Assembly (NCBI GenBank): GCA_017306015.1
Contig: JAFKJK010000008.1
Span: forward strand, 248,001 to 312,000
Length of the DNA stretch: 64,000 nucleotides
From: Propionibacteriaceae bacterium
GTDB lineage: Bacteria > Actinomycetota > Actinomycetes > Propionibacteriales > Propionibacteriaceae
Direction of reading: 5' to 3'
Shown here: positions 53,169 to 62,071 of the stretch, in pieces
Layout of the letters: each line of letters opens with the position of its first letter
How positions within the stretch are numbered: position 1 is the stretch's first letter
Position numbers and translations under genes: made by a program
The notes under the pieces: model-generated
Told to the model about the DNA's origin: nothing
The model's database searches: none
Seen by the model: only the letters and a program-made list of their open reading frames with translations

Positions 53169-53509
53169 CCTACGTCCGCGCCTGTGCGCTGGCCGACGTG
53201 CCGCTCGGCACCGTGGCGACCTTCGACCTCGGCGGGGAGATCGACATCGCGGTGGTCAACACCGCCGACGGCGTCTTCGCGATCCAGGACCTGTGCAGCC
53301 ACGCCGAGTACCCGCTGAGTGAGGGCGACGTCGATGGCTGCACGCTCGAATGCATCGGCCACGGCTCCCGCTTCGACCTGCGCACCGGCTTTCCGCTGGA
53401 GCTTCCGGCCACCGTCCCCGTCCCCGTCTACCCGGTGCGGGTGGACGGCGACGACATCTTCATCGACCCAGACAACCCGAAGAAAGCCCAGGAGCACAAC
53501 AATGAGTGA
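53165..53509 (+). CDS. Rieske-type ferredoxin of the suf operon
   Basis: A 114-aa soluble Rieske ferredoxin. Ligands are Cys44-Ser-His46 and Cys63-x2-His66 (LCSHAEYPL, ECIGHGSRFDL). Such a gene between sufD and sufC is common in Actinobacteria and may supply electrons to cluster assembly, though direct evidence is limited. It starts at GTG 53165 in the sufD stop (GTGA) and overlaps sufC by 8 bp, so it is an integral part of the translation-coupled operon. Confidence 0.9.
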   Translation: MTYVRACALADVPLGTVATFDLGGEIDIAVVNTADGVFAIQDLCSHAEYPLSEGDVDGCTLECIGHGSRFDLRTGFPLELPATVPVPVYPVRVDGDDIFIDPDNPKKAQEHNNE

Positions 53510-54269
53510 ACTCGTCATCCGCGACCTGCACGTCGACGTGATCACCGAGTCCGGCCCGAAGGAGATCCTCAAGGGCGTCGACCTGACCGTCGGCTCCGGC
53601 GAGGTGCACGCGATCATGGGCCCCAACGGGTCGGGGAAGTCGACGCTGGCCTACTCGATCGCCGGCCACCCGAAGTACGTGATCACGTCCGGCTCGGTGA
53701 CCCTCGACGGCGTCGAACTCACCCACCTGAAGGTGGACGAGCGCGCTCGAGCCGGCCTGTTCCTGGCCATGCAGTACCCGATCGAGGTGCCCGGAGTCTC
53801 GGTCGCGAACTTCCTGCGCACCGCCAAGACCGCGCTGAGCGGCGAGGCGCCGAAGGTGCGCACCTGGGTCAAGGACGTCAACGCCGCGCTCGAGCGGATC
53901 GGCCTGGACGGGACGTTCGCCAGCCGCTCGCTGAACGAGGGCTTCTCCGGCGGCGAGAAGAAGCGCAACGAGATCGCACAGCTGGAGCTGCTCGACCCGA
54001 AGTTCGCGGTCCTCGACGAGACCGACTCCGGTCTGGACATCGACGCGCTGCGGATCGTCTCCGAGGGCGTCAACCGGTACCTGGCGGACGGCAACCACGG
54101 CGTCCTGCTGATCACCCACTACGTCCGCATCCTGAACTACATCAAGCCCGACTTCGTCCACGTCTTCGTCGACGGCCGGATCGTCGAGGAGGGCGGCCCG
54201 GAGCTCGCCGAGCACCTGGAGGCGGAGGGTTACGACCGGTTCGTCAAGGCGGCGAGGGTGGATGCCTGA
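53502..54269 (+). CDS. sufC: Fe-S cluster assembly ATPase SufC
   Basis: ABC-type ATPase that drives conformational change of SufBD. Walker A GPNGSGKST, Q-loop MQYPIEVPG, signature-like FSGGEKKRNEIAQL, Walker B AVLDETDSGLDIDAL and His in ITHYVRIL. The E-T-D-S-G-L-D-I-D form is specific to SufC. ATG 53502 overlaps the ferredoxin gene and the 3' end overlaps sufS by 8 bp. 255 aa. Confidence 0.96.
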   Translation: MSELVIRDLHVDVITESGPKEILKGVDLTVGSGEVHAIMGPNGSGKSTLAYSIAGHPKYVITSGSVTLDGVELTHLKVDERARAGLFLAMQYPIEVPGVSVANFLRTAKTALSGEAPKVRTWVKDVNAALERIGLDGTFASRSLNEGFSGGEKKRNEIAQLELLDPKFAVLDETDSGLDIDALRIVSEGVNRYLADGNHGVLLITHYVRILNYIKPDFVHVFVDGRIVEEGGPELAEHLEAEGYDRFVKAARVDA

Positions 54270-55557
54270 TCTGGCGCGAGCCATCGCCGCGCTCGCCGAG
54301 CCGATGGGCTACGACGTAGCGGCGATCCGCGACGACTTCCCCGTCCTGGCGCGCCGGGTGGGGGAGCACCCCCTGGTGTACCTGGACTCGGCCAACACGT
54401 CGCAGAAGCCGCGAGCGGTGGTGGACGCGATCGCGGAGCACTACCTGCACCACAACGGCAACGTGGCCCGGGCCATGCACACCCTCGGAGTGGAGGCGAC
54501 CAGCGCCTACGAGGGCGCCCGCGCCCGGATCGCCGCGTTCATCGGTGCGCGCTCGGCCAGCGAGGTGGTCTTCACCAAGAACGCGTCCGAGGCCCTCAAC
54601 CTGGCCGCCCACACCCTCGGGGTCGGCCTGCGTCCCGGTGACGAGATCGTGATCTCGGTGCTGGAGCACCATTCGAACATCGTGCCCTGGCAGTTGCTCG
54701 CGCAGCGCACCGGGGCGGTACTGCGCTGGTACGACATCACCGAGGAGGGCCGGCTCGACCTGGACAAGGCCGAGGACGAGCGGCTCATCAACGAGCGGAC
54801 GAAGATCGTCTCGATCGCCGCGGTGTCGAACGTGCTCGGAACGGTGAACCCGGTCGCCCGGATCGCGGCCCAGGCGCACGCCGTCGGCGCGACCATGGTG
54901 GTGGACGCCGCGCAGGCCGCTCCGCACGGGCGCCTGGACGTGGGCACGCTCGGCGCAGACCTGGTCGCGTTCACCGGGCACAAGATGCTCGGGCCGACCG
55001 GAATCGGCGTGCTCTGGGGACGCTACGACCTGCTGGAGACCCTGCCGCCGTTCCTCGGGGGCGGCGAGATGATCGCCGTGGTCCGCATGCAGGGTTCGAC
55101 CTACGCCGATCCGCCCTACCGGTTCGAGGCCGGCACCCCGCCGATCGCACAGGCGGTCGGGTTGGGCGCTGCCGTCGACTACCTCGACCGGGTCGGGATC
55201 GAGCAGGTCGCCGTCCACGAGGAGCGGATCACGGCCTACGCGCTGGCCAGGCTGGCGCGGACCGACGGCGTCCGCCTCCTCGGCCCGAAGCAGCCGGTGG
55301 ACCGGGGCGGCGCGATCTCGTTCACGCTCACCACAGAGGACGGCTTCGAGGTCCATCCGCACGACGTCATGCAGTTGCTGGACTCGCGGGGAATCGCCGT
55401 CCGCGGCGGCCACCACTGCGCGCGTCCGCTGCACGAGCGGCTGGGGCTGACCGCGTCCAACCGGGCCTCGGTGTACCTGTACACGACCACTGAGGAGATC
55501 GACGCGCTCGCCGAGGGGCTGGGCTACGTCCGCGACTTCTTCGGGGGCCGGCGATGA
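54262..55557 (+). CDS. sufS: cysteine desulfurase SufS
   Basis: PLP enzyme that removes sulfur from cysteine and hands it to SufU. PLP Lys241 (FTGHKMLGPTG), catalytic Cys386 (RGGHHCARP), LEHHSNIVPW and VVDAAQAAPH are clear. It is group II (SufS-like). N-terminal ~18 residues extend beyond the usual start. 431 aa. ATG 54262 lies within sufC and the stop overlaps sufU by 4 bp. Confidence 0.95.
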   Translation: MPDLARAIAALAEPMGYDVAAIRDDFPVLARRVGEHPLVYLDSANTSQKPRAVVDAIAEHYLHHNGNVARAMHTLGVEATSAYEGARARIAAFIGARSASEVVFTKNASEALNLAAHTLGVGLRPGDEIVISVLEHHSNIVPWQLLAQRTGAVLRWYDITEEGRLDLDKAEDERLINERTKIVSIAAVSNVLGTVNPVARIAAQAHAVGATMVVDAAQAAPHGRLDVGTLGADLVAFTGHKMLGPTGIGVLWGRYDLLETLPPFLGGGEMIAVVRMQGSTYADPPYRFEAGTPPIAQAVGLGAAVDYLDRVGIEQVAVHEERITAYALARLARTDGVRLLGPKQPVDRGGAISFTLTTEDGFEVHPHDVMQLLDSRGIAVRGGHHCARPLHERLGLTASNRASVYLYTTTEEIDALAEGLGYVRDFFGGRR

Positions 55558-56018
55558 ACGGCGTCGAGGAGATGTACGCAGAGATCATCCTCGACCACTA
55601 CCGGACCAAGCACCACTCCGGGCTGAGGGAGCCCTACCAGGCCGAGGTGAGTCACGTGAACCCGTCCTGCGGGGACGAGGTGCAGTTGCGGGTGGCCCTC
55701 GACGGCGACGTGGTCGCGGACGTGTCGTACTCCGGGGTCGGTTGCTCGATCTCGCAGGCGTCCACGTCGGTGATGACCGACCTGGTGATCGGACGCAGCA
55801 TCGATGAGGCGATGGGCCTGGCCGCGGACTTCAGCGACATGATGCACTCCGCCGGCCGGTACACCCCCGACGAGGACCGGCTGGAGGACGCGGTCGCGTT
55901 CATCGGCGTCGCGCAGTTCCCCGCCCGGGTGAAGTGCGCTCTGCTCGGCTGGTCGGCGTTCAAGGACGCGACCGCGAAGGCACTGGCGGCCACCGCCGCG
56001 AAGGAGGATCCACGATGA
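55554..56018 (+). CDS. sufU: zinc-dependent sulfurtransferase SufU
   Basis: IscU-fold protein that in Gram-positives accepts persulfide sulfur from SufS rather than acting as scaffold. Cys39 with Asp41 (PSCGDE), Cys64 (GVGCSISQAS) and Cys128 (VKCALLGW) are the Zn/sulfur ligands, and the ~18-20 residue insertion between Cys64 and Cys128 (region 80-110) is the mark of SufU against IscU. 154 aa. ATG 55554 is in the sufS stop; stop overlaps sufT by 4 bp. Confidence 0.94.
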   Translation: MNGVEEMYAEIILDHYRTKHHSGLREPYQAEVSHVNPSCGDEVQLRVALDGDVVADVSYSGVGCSISQASTSVMTDLVIGRSIDEAMGLAADFSDMMHSAGRYTPDEDRLEDAVAFIGVAQFPARVKCALLGWSAFKDATAKALAATAAKEDPR

Positions 56019-56389
56019 CCCAGCCCGTCCGTCCGTCCGACCTGGTCAACGACGAGTTGCCGGGTTCGGAGTCGAGCGCGCGTCCGTCCACCGAGGACGT
56101 GCTGGAGGCGATGAAGGACGTCGTCGACCCCGAACTGATGGTGAACGTCGTCGACCTCGGCCTGGTCTACGGTGTCACGATCGACGACGACAACAACGCG
56201 ACGATCGACATGACCCTGACCTCACCCACCTGCCCGCTGACCGACCAACTGGAGTACAGCACCCAGTATGCGCTGGAGGGCCTGGTGAACTCGGTCGCGA
56301 TCAACTGGGTGTGGCTGCCGCCGTGGACGCTGGAGATGATCACCGACGACGGCCGCGATCAGCTCCGGGCCATCGGCTACAACGTCTGA
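56015..56389 (+). CDS. sufT: SufT/MIP18-family (DUF59) Fe-S assembly factor
   Basis: A 124-aa DUF59 protein, related to PaaD and eukaryotic MIP18, thought to help mature Fe-S proteins. EDVLEAMKDVVDPELMVNVVDLGLVYGV is the signature; TLTSPTCPLTDQLE holds the conserved Cys; the C-terminal VWLPPWTLEMITDDGRDQLRAIG is typical of the actinobacterial form. It is the last gene of the suf operon; no terminator is obvious and the next operator follows within 30 bp. Confidence 0.9.
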   Translation: MTQPVRPSDLVNDELPGSESSARPSTEDVLEAMKDVVDPELMVNVVDLGLVYGVTIDDDNNATIDMTLTSPTCPLTDQLEYSTQYALEGLVNSVAINWVWLPPWTLEMITDDGRDQLRAIGYNV

Positions 56390-56417
56390 GTCTCAGCCGG
56401 CTTGCGGCCCCCGGGAT

Positions 56418-56444
56418 AAACTGATATCACTTAGATATCAGTTT
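56418..56444. promoter_or_regulatory. 11-bp inverted repeat, candidate operator of the SPFH/RHH unit
   Basis: AAACTGATATC (56418-56428) and GATATCAGTTT (56434-56444) are perfect inverted repeats around ACTTA. The core GATATCA also occurs as a direct repeat at 56423 and 56434, an 11-bp period, so protein dimers would sit on one DNA face. The AT-rich site stands out from its surroundings and lies 22 bp before the SPFH start, where a promoter is expected. Confidence 0.75.
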
Positions 56445-56466
56445 TACTTCACAGGGGGTGGGTTCG

Positions 56467-57420
56467 ATGTCCGAACAGGAGCATGACGTTCAGGAGACGA
56501 TCGGCGGCGAGCCGGCAGGGGTGCCGGTGGGCCATGGCGGAGTCCGGGTCGAGATCGGAGAGCACAAGGCCTGGTCGACGGCCGGCTGGGCGGCGATCGC
56601 GCTGGCGGTGGTCCTGCTCGTCGGCGCCATCGGGAGCTTCATTCTCGCCGACGCGAGCCAGGCCGAGGGCTGGATCGTGCTCGGGATCCTGCTCGCCCTG
56701 CTCCTGGTGATCCCGGTCACAGCGATCCGCGTGGTCAGCCCCGGCGCCACCGCCGTTCTCCAGTTCTTCGGCCGCTACGTCGGGACGGTGAGGTCGTCCG
56801 GTCTGCAGATGACCCTGCCGCTGGTCACGAGCCGCAAGGTGTCGGTGCGCGTCCGCAACTTCGAGACCAATGAACTGAAGGTCAACGACGCCGACGGCAA
56901 TCCGGTGAACATCGCCGCGATCATCGTCTGGCAGGTCGCCGACACGGCCAAGGCGACGTTCGCGGTCGAACGCTACGACGACTTCATCCGGGTGCAGGCC
57001 GAGTCCGCGCTGCGCCACGTCGCGTCCACCCACCCGTACGACAACGCCGCTCCCGGCCAGGAGTCGCTGCGCGGCTCGACCGACCTGGTGGCAGCGGAAC
57101 TCGCAGCGGAGGTGGCCGCCCGGGTGTCCATCGCCGGTCTCGAAGTGGTCGAGGCCAGGATCTCGAGCCTCGCCTACGCTCCCGAGATCGCGCACGCGAT
57201 GCTGCAGCGGCAGCAGGCGTCCGCGGTGATCGCGGCGCGGGAGAAGATCGTCGAGGGTGCCGTCAGCATGGTGCAGGGCGCGCTCCGGCAGCTCGAGGCC
57301 GACGAGATCGTCGCCATGGACGAAGAGCGCAAGGCGGCGATGGTGTCGAACCTGCTGGTGGTGCTCTGCAGCTCCTCGCAGGCGACCCCGGTGGTGAACA
57401 CCGGAACGCTCTACAACTGA
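56467..57420 (+). CDS. SPFH/Band-7 domain membrane protein
   Basis: A 317-aa stomatin/flotillin-type protein. Two hydrophobic segments (about 37-58 and 66-88) form a hairpin anchor, and the SPFH domain (about 85-265) shows VSPGATAVLQFFGRYVGTV, RVRNFETNELKVNDADGNPVNIAAIIVWQVADTAKATFAVERYDDFI and EVVEARISSLAYAPEIAHAM. SPFH proteins organise membrane microdomains or regulate proteases. ATG 56467 follows AGGGGG; GTG 56458 is an alternative. It is linked to a ribbon-helix-helix gene 4 bp downstream, and the operator-like repeat upstream suggests joint control. Confidence 0.88.
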   Translation: MSEQEHDVQETIGGEPAGVPVGHGGVRVEIGEHKAWSTAGWAAIALAVVLLVGAIGSFILADASQAEGWIVLGILLALLLVIPVTAIRVVSPGATAVLQFFGRYVGTVRSSGLQMTLPLVTSRKVSVRVRNFETNELKVNDADGNPVNIAAIIVWQVADTAKATFAVERYDDFIRVQAESALRHVASTHPYDNAAPGQESLRGSTDLVAAELAAEVAARVSIAGLEVVEARISSLAYAPEIAHAMLQRQQASAVIAAREKIVEGAVSMVQGALRQLEADEIVAMDEERKAAMVSNLLVVLCSSSQATPVVNTGTLYN

Positions 57421-57424
57421 GCCC

Positions 57425-57652
57425 ATGGCAGCACCCGACGAACGGGCCCAGGCGGGCGGACGCGAGCGAAAGCCCGTCCTGCTGCGCCTGGACCCTGCCG
57501 TCCACGAAGCGCTGACCCGCTGGGCCGCCGACGACCTGCGCTCGCTCAATGCCCACATCGAGATGCTGCTGCGCCAGGCACTGGCGAAGGCGGGACGGAA
57601 CCCGCGGGACGCCGGCCCGCTGCCGAAGCGGGGACGTCCGGCGAAGGAGTGA
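57425..57652 (+). CDS. Arc-type ribbon-helix-helix protein
   Basis: A 75-aa protein with RKPVLLRLDPAVHEALTRWAADDLRSLNAHIEMLLRQAL: a short beta strand followed by two helices, the pattern of Arc/MetJ-type RHH DNA-binding proteins. A basic Pro/Gly-rich tail ends it. Partner of the SPFH gene, and the likely binder of the GATATCA repeat. In related Actinobacteria the two genes commonly occur together. It may instead be a general DNA-binding or protein-binding adaptor. Confidence 0.8.
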   Translation: MAAPDERAQAGGRERKPVLLRLDPAVHEALTRWAADDLRSLNAHIEMLLRQALAKAGRNPRDAGPLPKRGRPAKE

Positions 57653-57674
57653 TCGCCGGTAAGCTTGGCTGGCT

Positions 57675-59273
57675 ATGTTGGTGGTCAGGGATGTCGAGGT
57701 ACGGGCAGGGGCCCGGCTGTTGCTGTCGCCGGTCTCATTCCAGGTGACGGCGGGCGACAAGATCGGGCTGGTCGGACGCAACGGTGCCGGCAAGACCACG
57801 CTCACCCGGATCCTGTCCGGTGAAGCCCTGCCGGCAGCGGGGACGGTCACCCGGACCGGCCAGATCGGGTATCTGCCGCAGGACCCCCGCACCGGTGACC
57901 TCGGCCAGCTCGCTCGCGACCGGATTCTGTCGGCCCGGGGTCTCGACCAGATCCTGCGGCGGCTGACCACCTACTCGATGGCCATGGCCAGCGAGCAGGG
58001 CGAGGCGCAGGACAAGGCGATGGCGTCCTACGCCCGCGCGGAGGCTGAGCTCGCGGCCGCCGGCGGGTACGCCGCCGAGGCCGAAGCCGCCCGGATCGCG
58101 GCCAACCTCGGCCTGCCGGACCGGGTGCTCGGCCAGGAGCTGCGGACGCTGTCCGGTGGTCAGCGGCGCCGGGTCGAGCTGGCGCGGATCCTGTTCTCCG
58201 GCGCGGACACGCTGCTGCTCGACGAGCCCACGAACCACCTGGACGCCGACTCGATCGTCTGGCTGCGCGGCTTCCTGCAGGGCTACCCGGGCGGGCTGCT
58301 GGTGATCTCCCACGACGTGGGCCTGTTGGAGACGACGGTCAACAAGGTCTTCCACCTGGACGCGAACCGGGCCGAACTGGACGTGTACTCGATGGACTGG
58401 AAGCGATACCTGCTGCAGCGCGAGACCGACGAGAAGCGCCGCAAGCGGGAACGGGCCAACGCCGAGCGCAAGGCCGAGGCGCTGCTGGCGCAGGCGGACA
58501 AGATGCGGGCGAAGGCAACGAAGGCCGTCGCGGCGCAGAACATGGCGAAGCGTGCCGAGAAGCTGCTGGCGGGGCTGGAGGAGCAGCGCGCGGCCGACCG
58601 GGTCGCGAAGATCCGGCTGCCCAAGCCCTCCCCGTCCGGCAAGACGCCACTGACCGCGTCGGAGCTGAGCAAGAGCTACGGGTCGCTGGAGGTCTTCACC
58701 GACGTCGACCTGGCAATTGACCGGGGCTCGAAGGTCGTCGTCCTGGGCCTGAACGGCGCCGGCAAGACGACGCTGCTGCGGATCCTCGGCGGAATCGAGG
58801 AGCCCGACACCGGTGAGGTGCGTCCTGGCCACGGGCTGAAGCTCGGATACTACGCGCAGGAGCACGAGACCCTGGACGTGGCGGCGACGGTGCTGGAGAA
58901 CATGATGACCGTCTCGCCCGACCTCAACGAGACCGAGATGCGCAAGATCCTGGGGTCGTTCCTGTTCACCGGCGACGACGTCGAAAAGCTCGCGCGGGTG
59001 CTGTCGGGAGGGGAGAAGACCCGGCTGGCCCTGGCGATGCTGGTGGTCTCGGCAGCCAACGTCCTGCTGCTGGACGAGCCGACGAACAACCTCGACCCGG
59101 CCTCCCGTGGTGAGGTGCTGAACGCGATTCGGGACTACGCCGGAGCCGTCGTGCTGGTCACCCACGACGAGGGTGCGGTCGAGGCGCTCGAGCCGGACCG
59201 CGTCCTGCTGCTGCCGGACGGCGTCGAGGATCTGTGGAATCCCGACTACACCGACCTGGTGAGTCTGGCCTAA
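57675..59273 (+). CDS. ABC-F family ATPase (ribosome-associated)
   Basis: A 532-aa protein with two ABC domains and no membrane part, the ABC-F layout, whose members act on the ribosome as translation factors or antibiotic-protection proteins. Walker A GRNGAGKTT and GLNGAGKTT, signatures LSGGQRRRVELARIL and LSGGEKTRLALAMLV, Walker B LLLDEPTNHLDAD and LLLDEPTNNLDPA; a basic coiled-coil linker (about 235-300, rich in Lys/Arg/Glu/Ala) reaches toward the ribosome. It matches the ABC-F gene downstream of suf in mycobacteria. TAAGCT (57660-57665) lies 9 nt before ATG 57675. Confidence 0.88.
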   Translation: MLVVRDVEVRAGARLLLSPVSFQVTAGDKIGLVGRNGAGKTTLTRILSGEALPAAGTVTRTGQIGYLPQDPRTGDLGQLARDRILSARGLDQILRRLTTYSMAMASEQGEAQDKAMASYARAEAELAAAGGYAAEAEAARIAANLGLPDRVLGQELRTLSGGQRRRVELARILFSGADTLLLDEPTNHLDADSIVWLRGFLQGYPGGLLVISHDVGLLETTVNKVFHLDANRAELDVYSMDWKRYLLQRETDEKRRKRERANAERKAEALLAQADKMRAKATKAVAAQNMAKRAEKLLAGLEEQRAADRVAKIRLPKPSPSGKTPLTASELSKSYGSLEVFTDVDLAIDRGSKVVVLGLNGAGKTTLLRILGGIEEPDTGEVRPGHGLKLGYYAQEHETLDVAATVLENMMTVSPDLNETEMRKILGSFLFTGDDVEKLARVLSGGEKTRLALAMLVVSAANVLLLDEPTNNLDPASRGEVLNAIRDYAGAVVLVTHDEGAVEALEPDRVLLLPDGVEDLWNPDYTDLVSLA

Positions 59274-59283
59274 GGTTCGTCGG

Positions 59284-60399
59284 TCAAGGCACCCGGAGTT
59301 CTACGAGCGGGTCGCGCCGGGACGCGGCGATGCTGGGCGGCAGCGCTCCGAGGGCGGCCGCGGCGGTTGTCAGGACCAAGGTGGCGCTGACGAAGTCCGC
59401 ACCTGGAAGCGGTTCTCCTTGGAAGAGCAGAACCGCGAGGCCGGCACCGGCTCCGATGAGACTGGCTGCGATCGCGATCAGGACGGTGCTGAGACTGACC
59501 AGCGCAACGATGAGTGCTCGGGTGGCGCCGAGGGCACGACGACGGCCGAAGTCCTTGCGTCGGATCATCACGAGGCCGAACTGCAGCGCTCCCACGAGCG
59601 CGGCGAGCACGGTCATCAGGGTGAGCGTCAGACTGCGGCCGAATCCCTGGAGCTGTTCTTGGACCAGGTCCCGCAGTCGTCCGATCTCAGGTGAGGCGTC
59701 GACGGTGATTCCCGAGGCGTCGATGGGCGCCACCAGCTGACCGGCCACCGCGGCCACCGCCGCCACGTGCTCGGGATCGCGGGCGAGGATCACGACCAGA
59801 GCGACCCCGTCCGCCTGTTGGGTCCCGGTCGGATGTTGCGTGGGCTGTACTACCAGTGGTTCGAATGGTTCCAGGAAGGTCTGGCTGGTGAGTCGTCCGG
59901 TTACTGCGCAGGCTTCTCCGTCTCCGGTGGTGAGGTAGCCGCTGGCGTCCGGCATTCCGAGCAGGTCGAGCGCCTGCGTCGTTGCGTAGCAGCCGAGGGG
60001 GATGGTGTCTGTTGGGAGTCCCAGGGGTTCCAGGCTGGTCGCCACCAGACTCCGCACGGCGACGGCTACATCGGAGCCGGTTGTCCCGTTGGTTGCGTCT
60101 CGAGCCGGGCCGAACGCGCCGACCCATTCGACGTCCTGGACTCGGCTGAGCTTGTCCACGACGTCGTACCCAAGACCTGCTTTGGGTTCGGCGCGGACGA
60201 CGACGGCACGGGAGCTAGCCTCGTCGATCTTGGCCAGGACGTCCCGCTCGGCGGCCGCGGTCCGGCCACTCGTCAGGACCACGGTGGCACTCATTCCTGC
60301 AATCAGCGCGAGAGTGAGCACAGACACGACAGGCTGCGAGAGGATCATCGCCAGCGCTTCGCGGATGGTCTTGCTCAGCCTGCTTGGTGACGTGGTCAT
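59284..60399 (-). CDS. FtsX/MacB-type ABC permease
   Basis: A 371-aa permease with one N-terminal helix (about 20-45), a large extracytoplasmic domain (about 50-240) and three C-terminal helices (about 255-280, 295-320, 335-355), the FtsX/MacB arrangement. FGRRRALGATRALI is the coupling-helix region typical of these permeases. It converges with the ABC-F gene (10 bp) and its ATG overlaps the ATPase stop by 4 bp. Substrate unknown. Codon use here is less GC-biased than in the ABC-F gene beside it. Confidence 0.82.
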   Translation of the reverse strand: MTTSPSRLSKTIREALAMILSQPVVSVLTLALIAGMSATVVLTSGRTAAAERDVLAKIDEASSRAVVVRAEPKAGLGYDVVDKLSRVQDVEWVGAFGPARDATNGTTGSDVAVAVRSLVATSLEPLGLPTDTIPLGCYATTQALDLLGMPDASGYLTTGDGEACAVTGRLTSQTFLEPFEPLVVQPTQHPTGTQQADGVALVVILARDPEHVAAVAAVAGQLVAPIDASGITVDASPEIGRLRDLVQEQLQGFGRSLTLTLMTVLAALVGALQFGLVMIRRKDFGRRRALGATRALIVALVSLSTVLIAIAASLIGAGAGLAVLLFQGEPLPGADFVSATLVLTTAAAALGALPPSIAASRRDPLVELRVP

Positions 60400-61034
60400 A
60401 GCCGTAACGCCCGGTCGCAGGACTGCTCCAGGCGGCGGTCGTGCGTGGCGACGACGACCATGTGTCCGGAGTCGGCGTGAGCTCGCATTGCCTGGATCAC
60501 CCCGTCGGCGCTGGCATCATCGAGGTTGCCGGTAGGTTCGTCGGCGAGGAGCACCGGTGGGTCATGCACGAGGGCGCGGCACAAAGCTATCCGCTGGGCT
60601 TGGCCGCCGGAGATCTGACCCGGTCGTCGATTCGGTGGAACGTTGACACCGAGAGCTTCGATCAGGACGGCTGCGCGACGGTGGGCCACGGCAGTGTCTA
60701 GGTCACTGTAGATGCTGACCTCCACGATGTTGTCCATCACCGTGCGGGTGCTATCGAGGGCGGCGTCCTGGAAGACGAAGCCGAGCATTCGTGCCCGGAC
60801 CGCTGACCGTTGGGCGTCCGGCAGCCCCGACACCGGTGCCCCGTCCGCCACCACCTGCCCTGAGCGAGGAGTGAGCAACAGCCCGAGCAGATGCAGCAGA
60901 GTGGACTTCCCCCTGCCGGACGGGCCGGTGACGGCGACCATCTCCCCGGCGGGCACATCGAGGGTCACGTCGGCGAGAATGCTGGGCTGGCGTGGAAAGC
61001 CGAACTCCAACTCCTGGCAGCCGAACCTGATCAC
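60396..61034 (-). CDS. MacB/LolD-type ABC transporter ATPase
   Basis: A 212-aa ATPase: Walker A GPSGRGKST (an Arg for the usual Ser/Cys), Q-loop FVFQDAAL, signature ISGGQAQRIALC, Walker B VLLADEPTGNLDD and switch His VVATHDRR. GTG at 61034 is chosen because it overlaps the adaptor stop (GTGA) and gives a normal LolD-length protein; the longer open frame upstream is unrelated antisense-like sequence. Together with the neighbouring permease and adaptor it forms a MacAB-like exporter. Confidence 0.86.
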   Translation of the reverse strand: MIRFGCQELEFGFPRQPSILADVTLDVPAGEMVAVTGPSGRGKSTLLHLLGLLLTPRSGQVVADGAPVSGLPDAQRSAVRARMLGFVFQDAALDSTRTVMDNIVEVSIYSDLDTAVAHRRAAVLIEALGVNVPPNRRPGQISGGQAQRIALCRALVHDPPVLLADEPTGNLDDASADGVIQAMRAHADSGHMVVVATHDRRLEQSCDRALRL

Positions 61035-62071
61035 TTGCCCGGCACCCGTACCGACGTGCCGGCAGGAAGCTGATCGACCACCGCCATTCCACGCGCCTGC
61101 GCGCGGATCACCACTTGGTGGCGTGCGCCGGCCGCGTCGATCACGGCGGTCGTACCGTCCGCGTCGGCCACCAGCGCAGCCACAGGAACGGTCACTCCGG
61201 AAACAGGAGCCTGAACTTCTACCTCGCCGCTCAACTGTGAAACGCCCTTCACTGGCACATCGGTGCATTCCTGGCCGCACAGCGAAGCCCCCTTGCTCCC
61301 CGCCACGCGGGAGGCGACACTGCTGTCCGAGCCCACGATCAGTGGTCCGAGGAGGCCTGTCCAGATATGGTCTCCGGACTCAACGCGCACCGGCATGCCT
61401 TCCGACACCTGGGTTGCCTGCCGCTCGCTGAAGGTGGCGGTGAACACCGGTGCCGTGGCCAACGCCTCAATGGCCGGCGTCCCAGCCGACAGCGACACAC
61501 CCAGCCGGAAGTCCGACTTGAGTGCCACTCGCATCGGCAGCGACTTGGCGAACACCACGTCGCCGCGCCGCACCGAGCCGGTCACCTCGGTGCCGAGACG
61601 CCGCTGCCACGCCCGCACCGCCCGTTCGACCGCCGCGGTGTACTTGCTGGTCGCCGATGCCAAATAGTGCTTTGCGACCAGGAAACGGGTGAGCTGCTTC
61701 ACGTCGGCGCCTTCCACCCCAACGCTCAACGCGCGGAAGGCGGGGACCGAGCCCTCCAGCACGACGACCGGCCGCTCGTCCACGCGATACAGCACGTCGC
61801 CAGCGTGAACCTCATCGCCACGACCCACTGCCAGCCGGGTCAGCGTGCCCGACGCCTGGTTGACCGCCACCTGATGAACCGGCCAGGTAGCGGTCACAAC
61901 ACTGGCAACCTTCGCACTAACCTGACCGCTACTCGCCGTCACCAGGACATAGCTCGCCTCACCGGCCACCTGCTTCGGCGGTGAGGCGAACACCGAGACA
62001 GCCCAGCCGATCAGCCCGCCCACCATCAGCGCGGCAACCAGCCACACCGCCAACCTCCAGCCGCGCCTCAC
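61031..62071 (-). CDS. HlyD-like periplasmic adaptor with peptidoglycan-binding domain
   Basis: About 346 aa: a basic N-terminus, one membrane helix (LAVWLVAALMVGGLIGWAV), a Lipoyl/HlyD-like beta domain (GTLTRLAVGRGDEVHAGDVLYRVDERPVVVLEG), a PG_binding_1 domain (LTRFLVAKHYL...AVERAVRAWQRRLG) and further beta-barrel parts. This is the actinobacterial version of a MacA-type adaptor, bridging membrane and wall. GTG 62071 overlaps the lipoprotein stop (GTGA); GTG 62074 and 62077 are equivalent. Its stop overlaps the ATPase start. Confidence 0.8.
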   Translation of the reverse strand: MRRGWRLAVWLVAALMVGGLIGWAVSVFASPPKQVAGEASYVLVTASSGQVSAKVASVVTATWPVHQVAVNQASGTLTRLAVGRGDEVHAGDVLYRVDERPVVVLEGSVPAFRALSVGVEGADVKQLTRFLVAKHYLASATSKYTAAVERAVRAWQRRLGTEVTGSVRRGDVVFAKSLPMRVALKSDFRLGVSLSAGTPAIEALATAPVFTATFSERQATQVSEGMPVRVESGDHIWTGLLGPLIVGSDSSVASRVAGSKGASLCGQECTDVPVKGVSQLSGEVEVQAPVSGVTVPVAALVADADGTTAVIDAAGARHQVVIRAQARGMAVVDQLPAGTSVRVPGK

